This document shows positions 10,923 through 20,073 of a DNA stretch of 64,000 nucleotides, piece by piece. The DNA is from Streptomyces sp. RKAG290 (GTDB lineage: Bacteria > Actinomycetota > Actinomycetes > Streptomycetales > Streptomycetaceae), in contig NZ_JAJOZC010000001.1 of assembly GCF_023701695.1 (NCBI RefSeq), forward strand, positions 3,719,894 to 3,783,893, written 5' to 3'. Each line of letters opens with the position of its first letter. Positions within the stretch are counted from its first letter, which is position 1. Below the pieces are notes generated by a model. It searched no databases. It saw only the letters and a list, made by a program, of their open reading frames with translations, and was not told the origin of the DNA. Both the position numbers and the translations under genes were made by a program.

Positions 10923-11954
10923 ATGCCCATCGCAACCCCCGAGGTCTACGCCGAGATGCTCGACCGGGCGAAGGCAGGCAAGTTCGCCTACCCGGCCATC
11001 AACGTGACCTCGACCCAGACCCTGCACGCTGCGCTGCGTGGCTTCGCGGAGGCCGAGAGCGACGGCATCATCCAGATGTCCACCGGTGGGGCGGAGTTCC
11101 TGGGCGGCCAGTACAACAAGGACATGGTCACGGGCGCTGTCGCCCTCGCCGAGTTCGCGCACATCGTCGCCGCCAAGTACGACATCACGGTAGCGCTGCA
11201 CACCGACCACTGCCCCAAGGACAAGCTGGACACCTACGTGCGTCCGCTGCTCGAGGTCTCCGCGGAGCGCGTGGCCAAGGGTCTGAACCCGCTGTTCCAG
11301 TCCCACATGTGGGACGGCTCGGCCGAGACGCTGGCCGACAACCTCTCCATCGGCCAGGAGCTGCTGGCCAAGGCCGCCGCCGCCAAGATCATTCTTGAGG
11401 TCGAGATCACCCCGACCGGCGGTGAGGAGGACGGCGTCACGCACGAGATCAACGACGAGCTGTACACGACCGTCGACGACGCGCTGCGTACCGCCGAGGC
11501 CCTCGGTCTGGGCGAGAAGGGCCGCTACCTGCTGGCCGCGTCCTTCGGCAACGTGCACGGCGTCTACAAGCCGGGCAACGTCGTGCTCCGCCCCGAGCTC
11601 CTCAAGGACCTCCAGGTGGGCGTCGCCGACAAGTACGGCAAGCCGGCCGGCAGCCAGCCGTTCGACTTCGTCTTCCACGGCGGTTCCGGCTCCACCGCCG
11701 AGGAGATCGCCACCGCGCTGGAGAACGGCGTCGTGAAGATGAACCTCGACACCGACACCCAGTACGCCTTCACCCGTCCGGTCGCGGACCACATGTTCCG
11801 CAACTACGACGGCGTGCTGAAGGTCGACGGCGAGGTCGGCAACAAGAAGACCTATGACCCGCGCACCTGGGGCAAGGCCGCCGAGGCGGGCATGGCCAAG
11901 CGCGTCACGGAGGCCTGCGCCAACCTGCGGTCCACCGGCACGAAGCTGAAGTAG
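10923..11954 (+). CDS. fba: Fructose-bisphosphate aldolase, class II
   Basis: Zinc-dependent aldolase of glycolysis and gluconeogenesis, interconverting fructose 1,6-bisphosphate with dihydroxyacetone phosphate and glyceraldehyde 3-phosphate. The 343-residue protein has the metal and substrate motifs of class IIa enzymes: VALHTDHCPKDKLD, the HEINDELYT region, SFGNVHGVYKPGNV, and FVFHGGSGSTAEE. The ATG at 10923 has AGGAG 7 bases upstream and opens the typical MPIATPEVYAEML sequence; an upstream in-frame ATG at 10755 lies inside the pyrE terminator region and is rejected. A hairpin follows the gene, so it is probably monocistronic. Confidence 0.97.
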   Translation: MPIATPEVYAEMLDRAKAGKFAYPAINVTSTQTLHAALRGFAEAESDGIIQMSTGGAEFLGGQYNKDMVTGAVALAEFAHIVAAKYDITVALHTDHCPKDKLDTYVRPLLEVSAERVAKGLNPLFQSHMWDGSAETLADNLSIGQELLAKAAAAKIILEVEITPTGGEEDGVTHEINDELYTTVDDALRTAEALGLGEKGRYLLAASFGNVHGVYKPGNVVLRPELLKDLQVGVADKYGKPAGSQPFDFVFHGGSGSTAEEIATALENGVVKMNLDTDTQYAFTRPVADHMFRNYDGVLKVDGEVGNKKTYDPRTWGKAAEAGMAKRVTEACANLRSTGTKLK

Positions 11955-11973
11955 TCCGTACGGATGTCTGCCT

Positions 11974-12003
11974 GGGCCCGGTATCCCTTGGGATGCCGGG
12001 CCC
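11974..12003 (+). terminator. Hairpin after fba
   Basis: A GGGCCCGGTATCCC arm pairs with GGGATGCCGGGCCC (one G-U pair) around a TTG loop. There is no T-run after it, so it is a GC-stem terminator of the type common in Streptomyces. Confidence 0.7.
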
Positions 12004-12046
12004 ACGGCATGTCCGCGCCCGGCAGGAAAGATGTGAGGGAACCGCT

Positions 12047-13215
12047 GTGAACACGCCCTACGACTTCGACACCGTCATCGACCGCCGCGGCACCTGGTGC
12101 GTCCAGTGGGACGGGGTCGCGGACCGGTTCGGGGTGGACGGGCTGCTGCCGTTCACCATCTCGGACATGGACTTCGAGACGGCCCCCGAGGTGCTGAGCG
12201 CCCTGCGGGCCCGGCTCGACCACGGCGTGTTCGGCTACACCGACTGGCAGCATGAGGACTTCACGTCGGCGATCGCCCACTGGTACGAGACCCGCTACGG
12301 CACGACGATCGACACCGCCGGGCTGGTGTACGGGCCGTCCGTGCTCAGCCAGCTGTCGCAGCTGCTGCAGATGTGGACGTCGGACGGTGACGGGGTCGTC
12401 GTCCACACCCCCACGTACGACGGTTTCCGCAAGGCGATCACCGGGCTGGGGCGGGAGCTGCGGGGGGTGCCGCTGGGGGACACGGCGGCGCTGGAGCGGG
12501 AGCTCGCCCGCGCGGACAGCAAGGTCCTTCTGGTGTGCTCGCCGCACAACCCGACCGGGCGGGTGTGGACGGAGGCGGAGCTCACGGAGCTGGCCTCGCT
12601 CGCCGCACGGCACGGGGCCGCCGTGATCAGCGACGAGATCCATGCGGACTTCGTGCACGACGGACGCCGGCACGTGCCGTGGACCCGGGTGGCGGGTGAG
12701 GGGCGCTGGGCGGTCATCACCTCGGCGTCGAAGGCCTTCAACTTCCCGGCGCTGACCGGTTCGTACGGGATCATCGGCCGGCCGGCCGACCGGACGGAGT
12801 TCCTGCGCCGGATGCAGACCGCGGAGGGGCTCGCCTCACCTGCGGTGCTCTCGCTGACCGCGCACATCGCCGCGTACCGGGAGGGCGGGGCGTGGCTGGA
12901 CGCGGTGCGCGCGTACGTCGCCGGGAACCTGGCGCTGGTCGCCGAACGCCTGGACGCGGCGTTCCCCGGGCTGGGCTGGGAGCCGCCGCAGGCCGGATAC
13001 CTGGCGTGGATCGACCTGCGCAGGGCGGGCGTCGAGGACGACGAGGCGTTGCAGCGCGTGCTGGTCGAGCGGGAGCGGGTGGCGGTGATGCCGGGGAGCG
13101 TCTACGGGCGAAGGGGTTCGTGCGGCTCAATGTGGGGTGCCCGCGGAGCAAGGTGGAGGCGGGGGTGGAGGCGTTGATCAGGGGAGTGGCGGCGGTGCGG
13201 GCGGGCGGCGCGTAG
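12047..13215 (+). CDS. MalY/PatB-type PLP aminotransferase or C-S lyase (frameshifted)
   Basis: Class I/II PLP enzyme resembling MalY/PatB cystathionine beta-lyase-like proteins, which cleave C-S bonds or transaminate. Start: GTG at 12047 with GAGGGA 6 bases upstream. Motifs are LPFTISDMDF near the N-terminus, FGYTDW, SPHNPTGRVW, ISDEIHADFV and the PLP lysine in TSASKAFNFPAL. The frame breaks at 13106-13110 (GGGCG): the present frame ends in a nonsense Arg-rich tail, while the next frame supplies the expected GFVRLNVGCPRSKVE ending and stops at 13215. One extra G gives 389 residues, the usual length. It is either a sequencing deletion or a recent frameshift; several similar events in the window favour the former. 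Confidence 0.85.
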
Positions 13216-13256
13216 GGGGCGGCGGCTTTCGGTGGCGCTGCCCCCGGACCCCCGCT

Positions 13257-13331
13257 CCTCAATCGCCGGAGGGGCTTGAACACCCCCGGGCCCCCGTGCC
13301 TCAATCGCCGGAGAGGCCTGAACACCCCCGG
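13257..13331. repeat. Two copies of an interspersed CCTCAATCGCCGGA repeat
   Basis: Two 33-base units (13257-13289 and 13299-13331, period 42) differ at only two positions. Both start CCTCAATCGCCGGA and end TGAACACCCCCGG. The first 14 bases recur near 39.2 and 39.4 kb. They lie directly after the aminotransferase gene and before the MFS gene. Confidence 0.85.
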
Positions 13332-13366
13332 TGGCCTTCCGGTTGCCTGGCGACGATGCTGAGGGC

Positions 13367-14893
13367 ATGGAGGAGAGAGCAGCAGGGGCGGCCGCCGGTA
13401 TCCGGGTCGGTTCGCCCACCGGGCGGTGGGTCATTCTCACGACCGTGCTCGGGTCGAGCATGGCCATGCTCGACTCCACCGTCATCAACGTCGCGCTGCC
13501 CCGCATCGGCGAGGACCTCGGCACCGACCTGGCCGCGCTCCAGTGGACCGTCAACGCCTACATGCTGACGCTGGCCGGGCTGATCCTGCTCGGCGGGGCG
13601 CTCGGTGACCGGTTCGGCCGGCGGCGGGTGTTCGTCGTCGGGGTCGTGTGGTTCGCCCTCGCCTCGCTGCTCTGCGGCATCGCGCCCGACGCCGCCGTGC
13701 TCATCGCCGCCCGCGCCCTCCAGGGCGTCGGCGGGGCACTCCTCACCCCCGGGTCACTGGCCCTGATCCAGGCGAGCTTCCATCCGGACGACCGGGCCCG
13801 TGCGGTCGGGCTGTGGTCCGGGTTCGGCGGGGTCGGGGCCGCTGTCGGGCCGTTCGTCGGTGGGTGGCTCGTGGACGGGCCGGGCTGGCGGTGGGTGTTC
13901 CTGATCAACCTGCCGGTCGCCGCCGTCTGTGTGCCCGTCGCGCTGCGCCACGTACCGGAGTCCCGGGACCCGCACGCGCACGGCCGCTTCGACGTCCTCG
14001 GGGCGGCGCTCGGCGCGTTCGCCCTCGCGCTGGTGACGTACGCGCTGATCGCGGCCCCGGGACGCGGCGCCTCCCCGGCGGTGATCGGGTCGGCGGTGGG
14101 CGGAGTGCTGCTCGGCGTCGCGTTCGTCCAGGTCGAGCGGCGGCGGGCGGACCCCATGCTGCCGCCGTCGGTGTTCGCCTCCCGGCAGTTCACCGCCGTC
14201 AACATCGTCACCCTCTGCGTGTACGCGGCGCTCGGCGGCTACTTCTTCCTCTCCGCGATCCAGCTGCAGGTCGTGGCGGGGTACTCCGCTCTCGGCGCGG
14301 GCACCGCCCTGCTGCCGACGACCGTCCTGATGCTGCTCTTCTCCGCCAGGTCCGGCGAGCTCGGCCAGCGCATCGGCCCCCGTATCCCGCTCACCGTGGG
14401 CCCGGTGATCGCCGCCACGGGAATGCTGCTCATGCTGCGGGTGGGACCCGGGTCGAACACCGTGTCCGGGTACCTGACCGATGTGCTGCCCGCCGTCGCC
14501 GTCCTCGGCGTCGGACTCGTCACCCTGGTGGCCCCCCTCACCGCGACCGTCCTGGCGTCCGTGGACACCGCCCGGGCGGGCCTCGCCAGCGGGATCAACA
14601 ACGCCGCGGCCCGTGCCGCCGGGCTGATCGCGGTGGCCGCGCTGCCGCTGCTCGCCGGGATGGGCCCGGAGGCGTACCGGGACGCCGGGGAGTTCGCCTC
14701 GACGTTCCGGCGCGCCATGCCGATGTGCGCCGGGCTGCTGGTGCTGGGTGCCCTGATCGCTTACGCGACCGTCCGCACGCCCCCGAAGGGCGTACGGGAC
14801 ACCGCGCGGCCCGAGTGCACGGTGAACTGCGGCGTCATCGCCCCGCCGCTGGAGACGGCGCCGCAGGGGGCGCACAGGGCGCAGGGGCAGTGA
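13367..14893 (+). CDS. MFS drug exporter, DHA2 (EmrB/QacA) family
   Basis: A 508-residue integral membrane protein with about 14 hydrophobic segments, expected to export drugs or antibiotics by proton antiport. It has the first-helix signature SSMAMLDSTVINVALP, typical of DHA2 proteins, and motif A as GALGDRFGRRRVF. The C-terminus ends in a Cys-containing tail, ARPECTVNCGVIAPPLE. The ATG at 13367 is preferred over the in-frame ATG at 13331 because the earlier one falls in the tail of the repeat array. No TetR or MarR regulator adjoins it, so its inducer is not suggested by context. Confidence 0.92.
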   Translation: MEERAAGAAAGIRVGSPTGRWVILTTVLGSSMAMLDSTVINVALPRIGEDLGTDLAALQWTVNAYMLTLAGLILLGGALGDRFGRRRVFVVGVVWFALASLLCGIAPDAAVLIAARALQGVGGALLTPGSLALIQASFHPDDRARAVGLWSGFGGVGAAVGPFVGGWLVDGPGWRWVFLINLPVAAVCVPVALRHVPESRDPHAHGRFDVLGAALGAFALALVTYALIAAPGRGASPAVIGSAVGGVLLGVAFVQVERRRADPMLPPSVFASRQFTAVNIVTLCVYAALGGYFFLSAIQLQVVAGYSALGAGTALLPTTVLMLLFSARSGELGQRIGPRIPLTVGPVIAATGMLLMLRVGPGSNTVSGYLTDVLPAVAVLGVGLVTLVAPLTATVLASVDTARAGLASGINNAAARAAGLIAVAALPLLAGMGPEAYRDAGEFASTFRRAMPMCAGLLVLGALIAYATVRTPPKGVRDTARPECTVNCGVIAPPLETAPQGAHRAQGQ

Positions 14894-14959
14894 GCGTCCG
14901 GGCGGGCATTGTGCGTACCGAGTGCCCCGGCGGCGCCGTTGCCAGGCACACTTGAACCC

Positions 14960-15372
14960 ATGTCGATCCACGAGAACCTGCTCGGGGCCCTGCCCCGACC
15001 CATCTGCCCGACGACCCGGGACCGCGCGAACTGCTCGCGGCGGACACCGCGCCCGCCGAAGTCGCCGCGAAGTACCCGACCTCCTCCCTGGCCTGGGCGC
15101 AGCTCGCCGACGAGGCGTTCGAGGGCGGCCGGGTCATCGAGTCGTACGCGTACGCCCGCACCGGCTACCACCGCGGACTGGACGCGCTGCGCCGGGCCGG
15201 CTGGAAGGGCCACGGCCCCGTACCGTTCGAGCACGAGCCGAACCGCGGCTTCCTGCGCGCCCTGCACGCCCTCGCGCGTGCCGCGCAGGCGATCGGTGAG
15301 AAGGAGGAGTACGAGCGCTGCTCGTCCTTCCTCCGCGAATCCTCACCGACCGCCGCCGAGACCCTCGGATAG
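14960..15372 (+). CDS. DUF3151 family protein (frameshifted)
   Basis: Small actinobacterial protein of the DUF3151 family, function unknown. It begins MSIHENLLG at ATG 14960, then the frame is lost near the GGGG at 14984-14987. Reading on in the next frame gives PTHLPDDPGPRELLAADTAP, EVAAKYPTSSLAWAQLADEA and YAYARTGYHRGLDALRRAGW, the conserved helical body, with a stop at 15370-15372. One additional G restores 137 residues. The helical-repeat look (Ala-rich amphipathic helices) is reminiscent of a TPR-like fold. It is followed by its own terminator. Confidence 0.85.
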
Positions 15373-15406
15373 CACCGCCGGGACCCGCCCGGTCCCGCAC
15401 CGCGCG

Positions 15407-15438
15407 GACCCCGCAGGCGCAGGACTGCCTGCGGGGTC
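15407..15438 (+). terminator. Terminator between the DUF3151 gene and kynA
   Basis: A perfect 12-bp stem (GACCCCGCAGGC and complement) with an 8-base loop and no T-run. Confidence 0.75.
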
Positions 15439-15461
15439 TGCGCGTCCCCGGGGGTGCCGTT

Positions 15462-15467
15462 TAGGAT
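15462..15467 (+). promoter_or_regulatory. Probable kynA -10 element
   Basis: TAGGAT lies about 80 bp before kynA in the gap after the upstream terminator. No convincing -35 was seen. It would give a leader of roughly 70 bases ending in the AGGAGA ribosome site. Confidence 0.4.
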
Positions 15468-15545
15468 GCGAGCAGGGGACCGGAGCTCCACCACCTCACG
15501 GAAGGGGCGGACCGCTACCCGGAAGCTCGTGTCGAGGAGACAGAA

Positions 15546-16394
15546 ATGTCGACGATCCACCCCGACCCCGAAGCCACCGGTGCGCAGACCCCGCACCTCG
15601 ACTTCGCGGGAACGACTCCGTACGAGGACTATGTCCAGGCGGATGTCCTGACCCACCTCCAGCACCTTCGCTCCGACGATCCGGGCGAGATGGTCTTCCT
15701 GGTCACCACCCAGGTCATGGAGCTGTGGTTCACCGTCATCGTCCATGAGTGGGAGACCGCCGCGCACGCGATGCGCGAGGACCGGCTGAGCGTCGCGCGC
15801 GACGCGCTGAAGCGGTCGGTGCGGGAGCTGGAGGCGCTGAACGCGTCCTGGACGCCGCTCGCCCAGCTCACCCCCGCGCAGTTCAACTCCTACCGGTCCG
15901 CGCTCGGCGAGGGCTCCGGCTTCCAGTCGGCGATGTACCGGCGGATGGAGTTCCTGCTCGGCGACAAGTCCGCGTCCATGCTCGTGCCGCACCGGGGCGC
16001 CCCCCGCGTCCACGCCGAGCTGGAGAAGGCGCTCGGTGAGCCGGGTCTGTACGACGAGGCGCTCGCCCTGCTCGCCCGGCGCGGCCACGCGGTGCCCGAG
16101 GCCGTGCTCGGCCGTGACCTCACGCAGAAGTACGAGCCGTCGCCCGAGGTCGAGGCCGTCTGGGCGGAGATCTACGCCAACCAGGACCAGCACGACGAGC
16201 TGGTCCGCCTCGGCGAGGCGCTCACCGACGTCGGCGAGCTGGTGTGGCGCTGGCGCAACGACCACCTCGTCGCCACCCGGCGGGCCATGGGCTCCAAGAC
16301 CGGGACCGGCGGTTCGGCCGGGGTCGCCTGGCTGGAGAAGCGCGCCACGAAGAACGTGTTCCCCGAGCTCTGGACGGCCCGCAGCCATGTCTGA
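15546..16394 (+). CDS. kynA: Tryptophan 2,3-dioxygenase
   Basis: Haem enzyme that opens the indole ring of L-tryptophan to N-formylkynurenine, the first step of the kynurenine route. The protein has 282 residues, close to other bacterial tetrameric TDOs. Recognisable features are HLDFAGTTPYEDYVQADVLTHLQ, the FLVTTQVMELWF segment with substrate-binding residues, NSYRSALGEGSGFQS, and a C-terminal LVWRWRNDHL ... MGSKTGTGGSAGVAWL block. AGGAGA lies 5 bases before the ATG. Its last 8 bases overlap the start of kynU, so the two are translationally coupled in one operon. Confidence 0.96.
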   Translation: MSTIHPDPEATGAQTPHLDFAGTTPYEDYVQADVLTHLQHLRSDDPGEMVFLVTTQVMELWFTVIVHEWETAAHAMREDRLSVARDALKRSVRELEALNASWTPLAQLTPAQFNSYRSALGEGSGFQSAMYRRMEFLLGDKSASMLVPHRGAPRVHAELEKALGEPGLYDEALALLARRGHAVPEAVLGRDLTQKYEPSPEVEAVWAEIYANQDQHDELVRLGEALTDVGELVWRWRNDHLVATRRAMGSKTGTGGSAGVAWLEKRATKNVFPELWTARSHV

Positions 16395-17583
16395 CCTCCA
16401 GGAGCGCGCGAAGGCGCTCGACTCAGCCGACGAACTGGCACCGCTGCGCGACCTGTTCGTCCTCGACGACACCGTCTACCTGGACGGCAACTCCCTGGGC
16501 GCGCTGCCCCGCCACGTGCCGGCCCGGCTGCAGGAGGTCCTCACCCGCGAGTGGGGCGAGCTGCGCATCCGGTCCTGGGACGAGAGCGGCTGGTGGACGG
16601 CGCCGGAACGGATCGGCGACCGGATCGCCCCGATCGTCGGGGCGGCCGCCGGCCAGATCGTCGTCGGTGACTCCACCAGCGTGAACGTCTTCAAGGCCGT
16701 CGTCGCCGCGAGCCGGCTGGCGCCGGAGGGCCGTGACGAGATCCTGGTCGACGCGCACACGTTCCCCACCGACGGGTACATCGCCGGGTCGGCGGCCCGG
16801 ATGACGGGTCACCGGATCGTCCCGGTCGCCCCCGCCGACGTCCTGGACGCCCTCGGTCCGCGTACCGCCGCCGTCCTGCTCAACCACGTCGACTTCCGCA
16901 CCGGCAGGCTCCACGACCTGCCCGGCCTCACCGCCGCGGTGCACGCGGCGGGCGCCGTCGCCGTGTGGGACCTGTGCCACAGCGCGGGCGCGCTGCCCGT
17001 CGGCCTGGACGAGCACGGGGTGGACCTGGCGGTCGGCTGCACGTACAAGTACCTCAACGGCGGGCCCGGTTCGCCCGCGTACCTGTACGTCGCCGAGCGC
17101 CACCAGGCGGTCTTCGACTCGCCCCTGCCGGGGTGGACGTCGCACGCCGACCCGTTCGCGATGACCCCCGGGTACGCCCCTGCCGAGGGCGCCGTGCGGG
17201 GCCGGGTCGGGACCCCCGACATCCTGTCCATGCTGGCACTGGAGGCGTCCCTCGACGTCTGGGACGGGGTCGGGGTCCAGGCGGTGCGGGCCAAGTCCCT
17301 GGCGCTGACGGACTTCTTCCTGGAGTGCGTCGAGGCGTACGCCCCCGAAGGGCGGGTCACCTCGCTCACCCCGGCCGCCCACGGCGAACGCGGCAGCCAG
17401 GTCGCGCTGCGCTGCGAGGACGCCGAAGCGGTGATGAGCGCGCTCATCGCGCGGGGTGTCGTCGGGGACCTGCGCCGCCCCGACGTGCTGCGGTTCGGAT
17501 TCACACCGCTGTACGTGGGGTTCGCGGACGCGGAACGTGCGGCGCGGGTGCTCGCGGAGATTCTGACCGGTCCTTCGGCGTAG
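16387..17583 (+). CDS. kynU: Kynureninase
   Basis: PLP enzyme cleaving L-kynurenine to anthranilate and alanine (3-hydroxykynurenine is also used by some members). The ATG at 16387 overlaps the end of kynA by 8 bases and gives 398 residues, a normal length. Seen in sequence: YLDGNSLGALPR near the N-terminus, the RSWDESGWW block, SVNVFKA, DLCHSAGA, and the PLP lysine at about residue 221 in CTYKYLNGGPGSPA. The product anthranilate can feed tryptophan, siderophore or antibiotic pathways; no NAD salvage genes (kynurenine monooxygenase, HAO) are visible here, so a catabolic or precursor role is more likely. Confidence 0.96.
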   Translation: MSDLQERAKALDSADELAPLRDLFVLDDTVYLDGNSLGALPRHVPARLQEVLTREWGELRIRSWDESGWWTAPERIGDRIAPIVGAAAGQIVVGDSTSVNVFKAVVAASRLAPEGRDEILVDAHTFPTDGYIAGSAARMTGHRIVPVAPADVLDALGPRTAAVLLNHVDFRTGRLHDLPGLTAAVHAAGAVAVWDLCHSAGALPVGLDEHGVDLAVGCTYKYLNGGPGSPAYLYVAERHQAVFDSPLPGWTSHADPFAMTPGYAPAEGAVRGRVGTPDILSMLALEASLDVWDGVGVQAVRAKSLALTDFFLECVEAYAPEGRVTSLTPAAHGERGSQVALRCEDAEAVMSALIARGVVGDLRRPDVLRFGFTPLYVGFADAERAARVLAEILTGPSA

Positions 17584-17592
17584 GCTGCCGGT

Positions 17593-17628
17593 CCGTCCGG
17601 CTACCGGCTCGCCCCGGTCGCCGGACGG
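17593..17628 (+). terminator. Hairpin after kynU
   Basis: A perfect 9-bp stem CCGTCCGGC/GCCGGACGG with an 18-base loop starting 10 bases after the kynU stop. It implies that kynB downstream has its own promoter in the 160 bp that follow. Confidence 0.65.
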
Positions 17629-17786
17629 GTCCGGGGCGGTCCGGCGTTCAGATCCGGACCGGCCCCGGTGCCGTATCCGTACACATCCGCCCGCAAGGAT
17701 TCCCGGCGGGCACGTACGGCTGCCGTACTGGTACCGTCCCCGCAGGTCAGGCCAGTTGGGCATTTGCCAGGGACGGTTGGAGCAGC

Positions 17787-18662
17787 ATGTCGGATTCTGC
17801 CGCGCGTGATCGGGACGCAGCCGAGACCGAGTCCGCCTTCTCGCATCCGGCGCTCACCCCCGACGCCTCCGCCGCCTACGGCAGCCACCCGGACCAGACG
17901 ATCGACTTCTACGCCCCGCACGACGGGCGTACCGGCGCGCCCGTCGTGGTCGTCCTGCACGGCGGTGCGTGGCGGGCCCCTTACGACCGGCTCCACGTGT
18001 CCCCGTTCGCCGGCTTCCTGGCCCGGCGGGGGTTCGCCGTCGCCAGCGTCGAGTACCGGCGCGGCAGCGAGATCCCGCAGCAGCGCGGCTCGGGCCCGGT
18101 CGCCGGCCGCTGGCCGGAGACCTTCGACGACGTCGCGGCTGCCATGGACGCGCTGCCGGAGCTGCTGGCGCGCGAACTGCCCGGGGCGGACGCCCGGCGG
18201 ATCGTCGTCACCGGGCACTCCGCGGGCGGGCAGCTGGCCCTGTGGGCCGCCGCCCGGCACGTGCTGCCGGAAGGCTCGCCGTGGCGGCTGCCGCGCCCGC
18301 CCGCGCTGCGCGGCGTGGTGGCCCTCGCCCCCATCGCGGACTTCACCTCCGCGATCGAGCTGGACGTGTGCTCCGGCGCGATCGGGCAGTTCCTGGGGCG
18401 CGAGGAGGACTTCGCCGCACGGCGGGCGCACGCGGATCCGGCGCTGCTGCTGCCCACCGGCATCGCGACCGCGGTGGTGCAGGGCACCACGGACCTCACC
18501 GTTCCGCAGGCCGTCGTGGAGGCGTTCGTCGACGCCGCGGCGAAGGAGGGGGAGACCGTGGGGCTTACGCTGCTGCCGGACGTCGGGCACTTCCCGCTGA
18601 TCGACCCGGCGGCCGACGCGTGTGCGGTGGTGGCCGAGGAGATCGCCCAGCTGGCCTGGTGA
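17787..18662 (+). CDS. kynB: Kynurenine formamidase-like alpha/beta hydrolase
   Basis: A 291-residue alpha/beta hydrolase. The HGGAW motif at about residues 58-62, nucleophile Ser145 in GHSAGG, and His near 268 in PDVGHFPLID match the arylformamidase type that hydrolyses N-formylkynurenine to kynurenine. Placed 200 bp after kynA-kynU in the same direction, it completes the path from tryptophan to anthranilate. The start is ATG 17787, with GGAG 4 bases upstream. Carboxylesterases of the same fold share HGG and GxSxG, so the name rests mainly on the HGGxW form and the neighbours. Confidence 0.82.
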   Translation: MSDSAARDRDAAETESAFSHPALTPDASAAYGSHPDQTIDFYAPHDGRTGAPVVVVLHGGAWRAPYDRLHVSPFAGFLARRGFAVASVEYRRGSEIPQQRGSGPVAGRWPETFDDVAAAMDALPELLARELPGADARRIVVTGHSAGGQLALWAAARHVLPEGSPWRLPRPPALRGVVALAPIADFTSAIELDVCSGAIGQFLGREEDFAARRAHADPALLLPTGIATAVVQGTTDLTVPQAVVEAFVDAAAKEGETVGLTLLPDVGHFPLIDPAADACAVVAEEIAQLAW

Positions 18663-18771
18663 GACCGGCGGTACGGCGGCGCGGCGGACCCGGGTAGTAC
18701 TTGCGACGGACGGCCCAGGATCCGCATCACTGCTGACGACCCCGGCCCGGCGCGCCGCCTACCTTGGAAAC

Positions 18772-20073
18772 GTGACCGAGACCAAGACCAGAAGCCCGGA
18801 GCTACGGGCGGCCGCAGGGGCGATAGGCGGCCTGCGGCAGGACCTCATCCATGACGCGTTCGCCTACCGCCCGCTGCCGCACATGCGGACCGGCGGGCCG
18901 CTGACCCGGTGGCTTCCGGAGCGGCTCCGGGCGCGTGTCGTGTGGGCGCCGCACGCGGTGGTGCTCGGGGCAGCGCTGCTCACCTTCATGGTGGGGTTCA
19001 GCAGTACCGGCAACGCCGGCGTGCTCATGTCCGGGCTGCTGCCTGCGGCCTGTGTCGGGATGACGCTGGTCAGGCCGGTCGGGGCGTTCTGGATGTCGAT
19101 GGCGCTGACCCCGGTGACCGTGGTCGTCGGCGGGGAGTACGGGCCGTGGGGGGACGCCACCTTCTTCTCGCACCTGGTGGTGCTGGTCGTCGTCGCGGCG
19201 CGGACCCGACCGCGCACCGCCGCCTGGATGTGGGGCCTGACCGTGCTGCTCGGCACGCTCGTGGAGAACGCCGCCGGCTGGGACTCCGCGTCGAACACCG
19301 CGGCCATGGCGGTGACCTCCGCGTTCGCCCTGCTCGTGGTGAGCCTGGTGCAGGTCCGCCGGGAGGCGGAGCGCGAGGTCACCGTGCAGCGCACCGTCAC
19401 CGCGGTGGAGCGCGACCGGCGCACGCTGCTGGAGGAGCGCACCACCATCGCGCGGGAACTGCACGACGTGGTCGCCCACCACATGTCGGTCGTCGCGATC
19501 CAGGCCGAGGCCGCCCCCTACCGGGTGGAGAACCCGCCGCCCGAGCTGGAGCAGGCCTTCGTCACGATCCGGGAGAACGCCGTCGCGGCGCTCACCGAAC
19601 TGCGCCGGGTGCTCGGTGTCGTGCGCGCCGAGGACTACGAGGCCCCGGACGCGCCACAGCCCACGCTCGCCGAGCTGGACGGGCTGCTGGCCAACGTCGG
19701 CGAGGCGGGCCTGGCGACGGAGAAGACGGTCACCGGCGCGGTGCGCGAACTGCCGCAGGGCGTCGAGCTGTCGGCGTACCGGATCATTCAGGAGGCGCTC
19801 AGCAACAGCCTGCGGCACGCGCCCGGAGCGAGCGCCAGGGTGGAGATCGGCTATGTGCTCGGCGGGCTCGGACTGCGCGTCGTCAACGGCCCGGCGACCG
19901 GCCCGGTGAAGCCGTCGCCCGGGGCCGGGCACGGGATCACGGGGATGCGGGAGCGGGTCGCGATGCTGAACGGTGAGATGACCGCCGAGACGACCACGGA
20001 CGGCGGTTACGAGGTCACGGCCTTCATCCCCGTGCAGCAGGCCCCGTCCGACGCCCCGGTGGAGCAGTCGTGA
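18772..20073 (+). CDS. Sensor histidine kinase, NarL/DesK-type
   Basis: A 433-residue membrane kinase. Residues about 45-190 hold several hydrophobic helices without a large extracytoplasmic loop, so it probably senses a membrane or intracellular signal. The HisKA_3 dimerisation box is ERTTIARELHDVVAHHMSVV with the phosphorylated His near residue 230; the HATPase domain follows, with a GAGHGITGMRERV G-box near the end. The GTG at 18772 lies 6 bases after a TACCTT -10 element (18760-18765), so leaderless translation is likely. Its stop overlaps the start of the response regulator gene by 4 bases. Confidence 0.92.
   Translation: MTETKTRSPELRAAAGAIGGLRQDLIHDAFAYRPLPHMRTGGPLTRWLPERLRARVVWAPHAVVLGAALLTFMVGFSSTGNAGVLMSGLLPAACVGMTLVRPVGAFWMSMALTPVTVVVGGEYGPWGDATFFSHLVVLVVVAARTRPRTAAWMWGLTVLLGTLVENAAGWDSASNTAAMAVTSAFALLVVSLVQVRREAEREVTVQRTVTAVERDRRTLLEERTTIARELHDVVAHHMSVVAIQAEAAPYRVENPPPELEQAFVTIRENAVAALTELRRVLGVVRAEDYEAPDAPQPTLAELDGLLANVGEAGLATEKTVTGAVRELPQGVELSAYRIIQEALSNSLRHAPGASARVEIGYVLGGLGLRVVNGPATGPVKPSPGAGHGITGMRERVAMLNGEMTAETTTDGGYEVTAFIPVQQAPSDAPVEQS

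Noticed and set aside
7710..12005. Very long minus-strand open frame (over 1,400 codons) opposite six genes
   Set aside because: It runs antisense to well-recognised enzymes (aminopropyltransferase, epimerase, pyrE, fba) and has the Arg/Gly/His-rich content typical of shadow frames in high-GC DNA.
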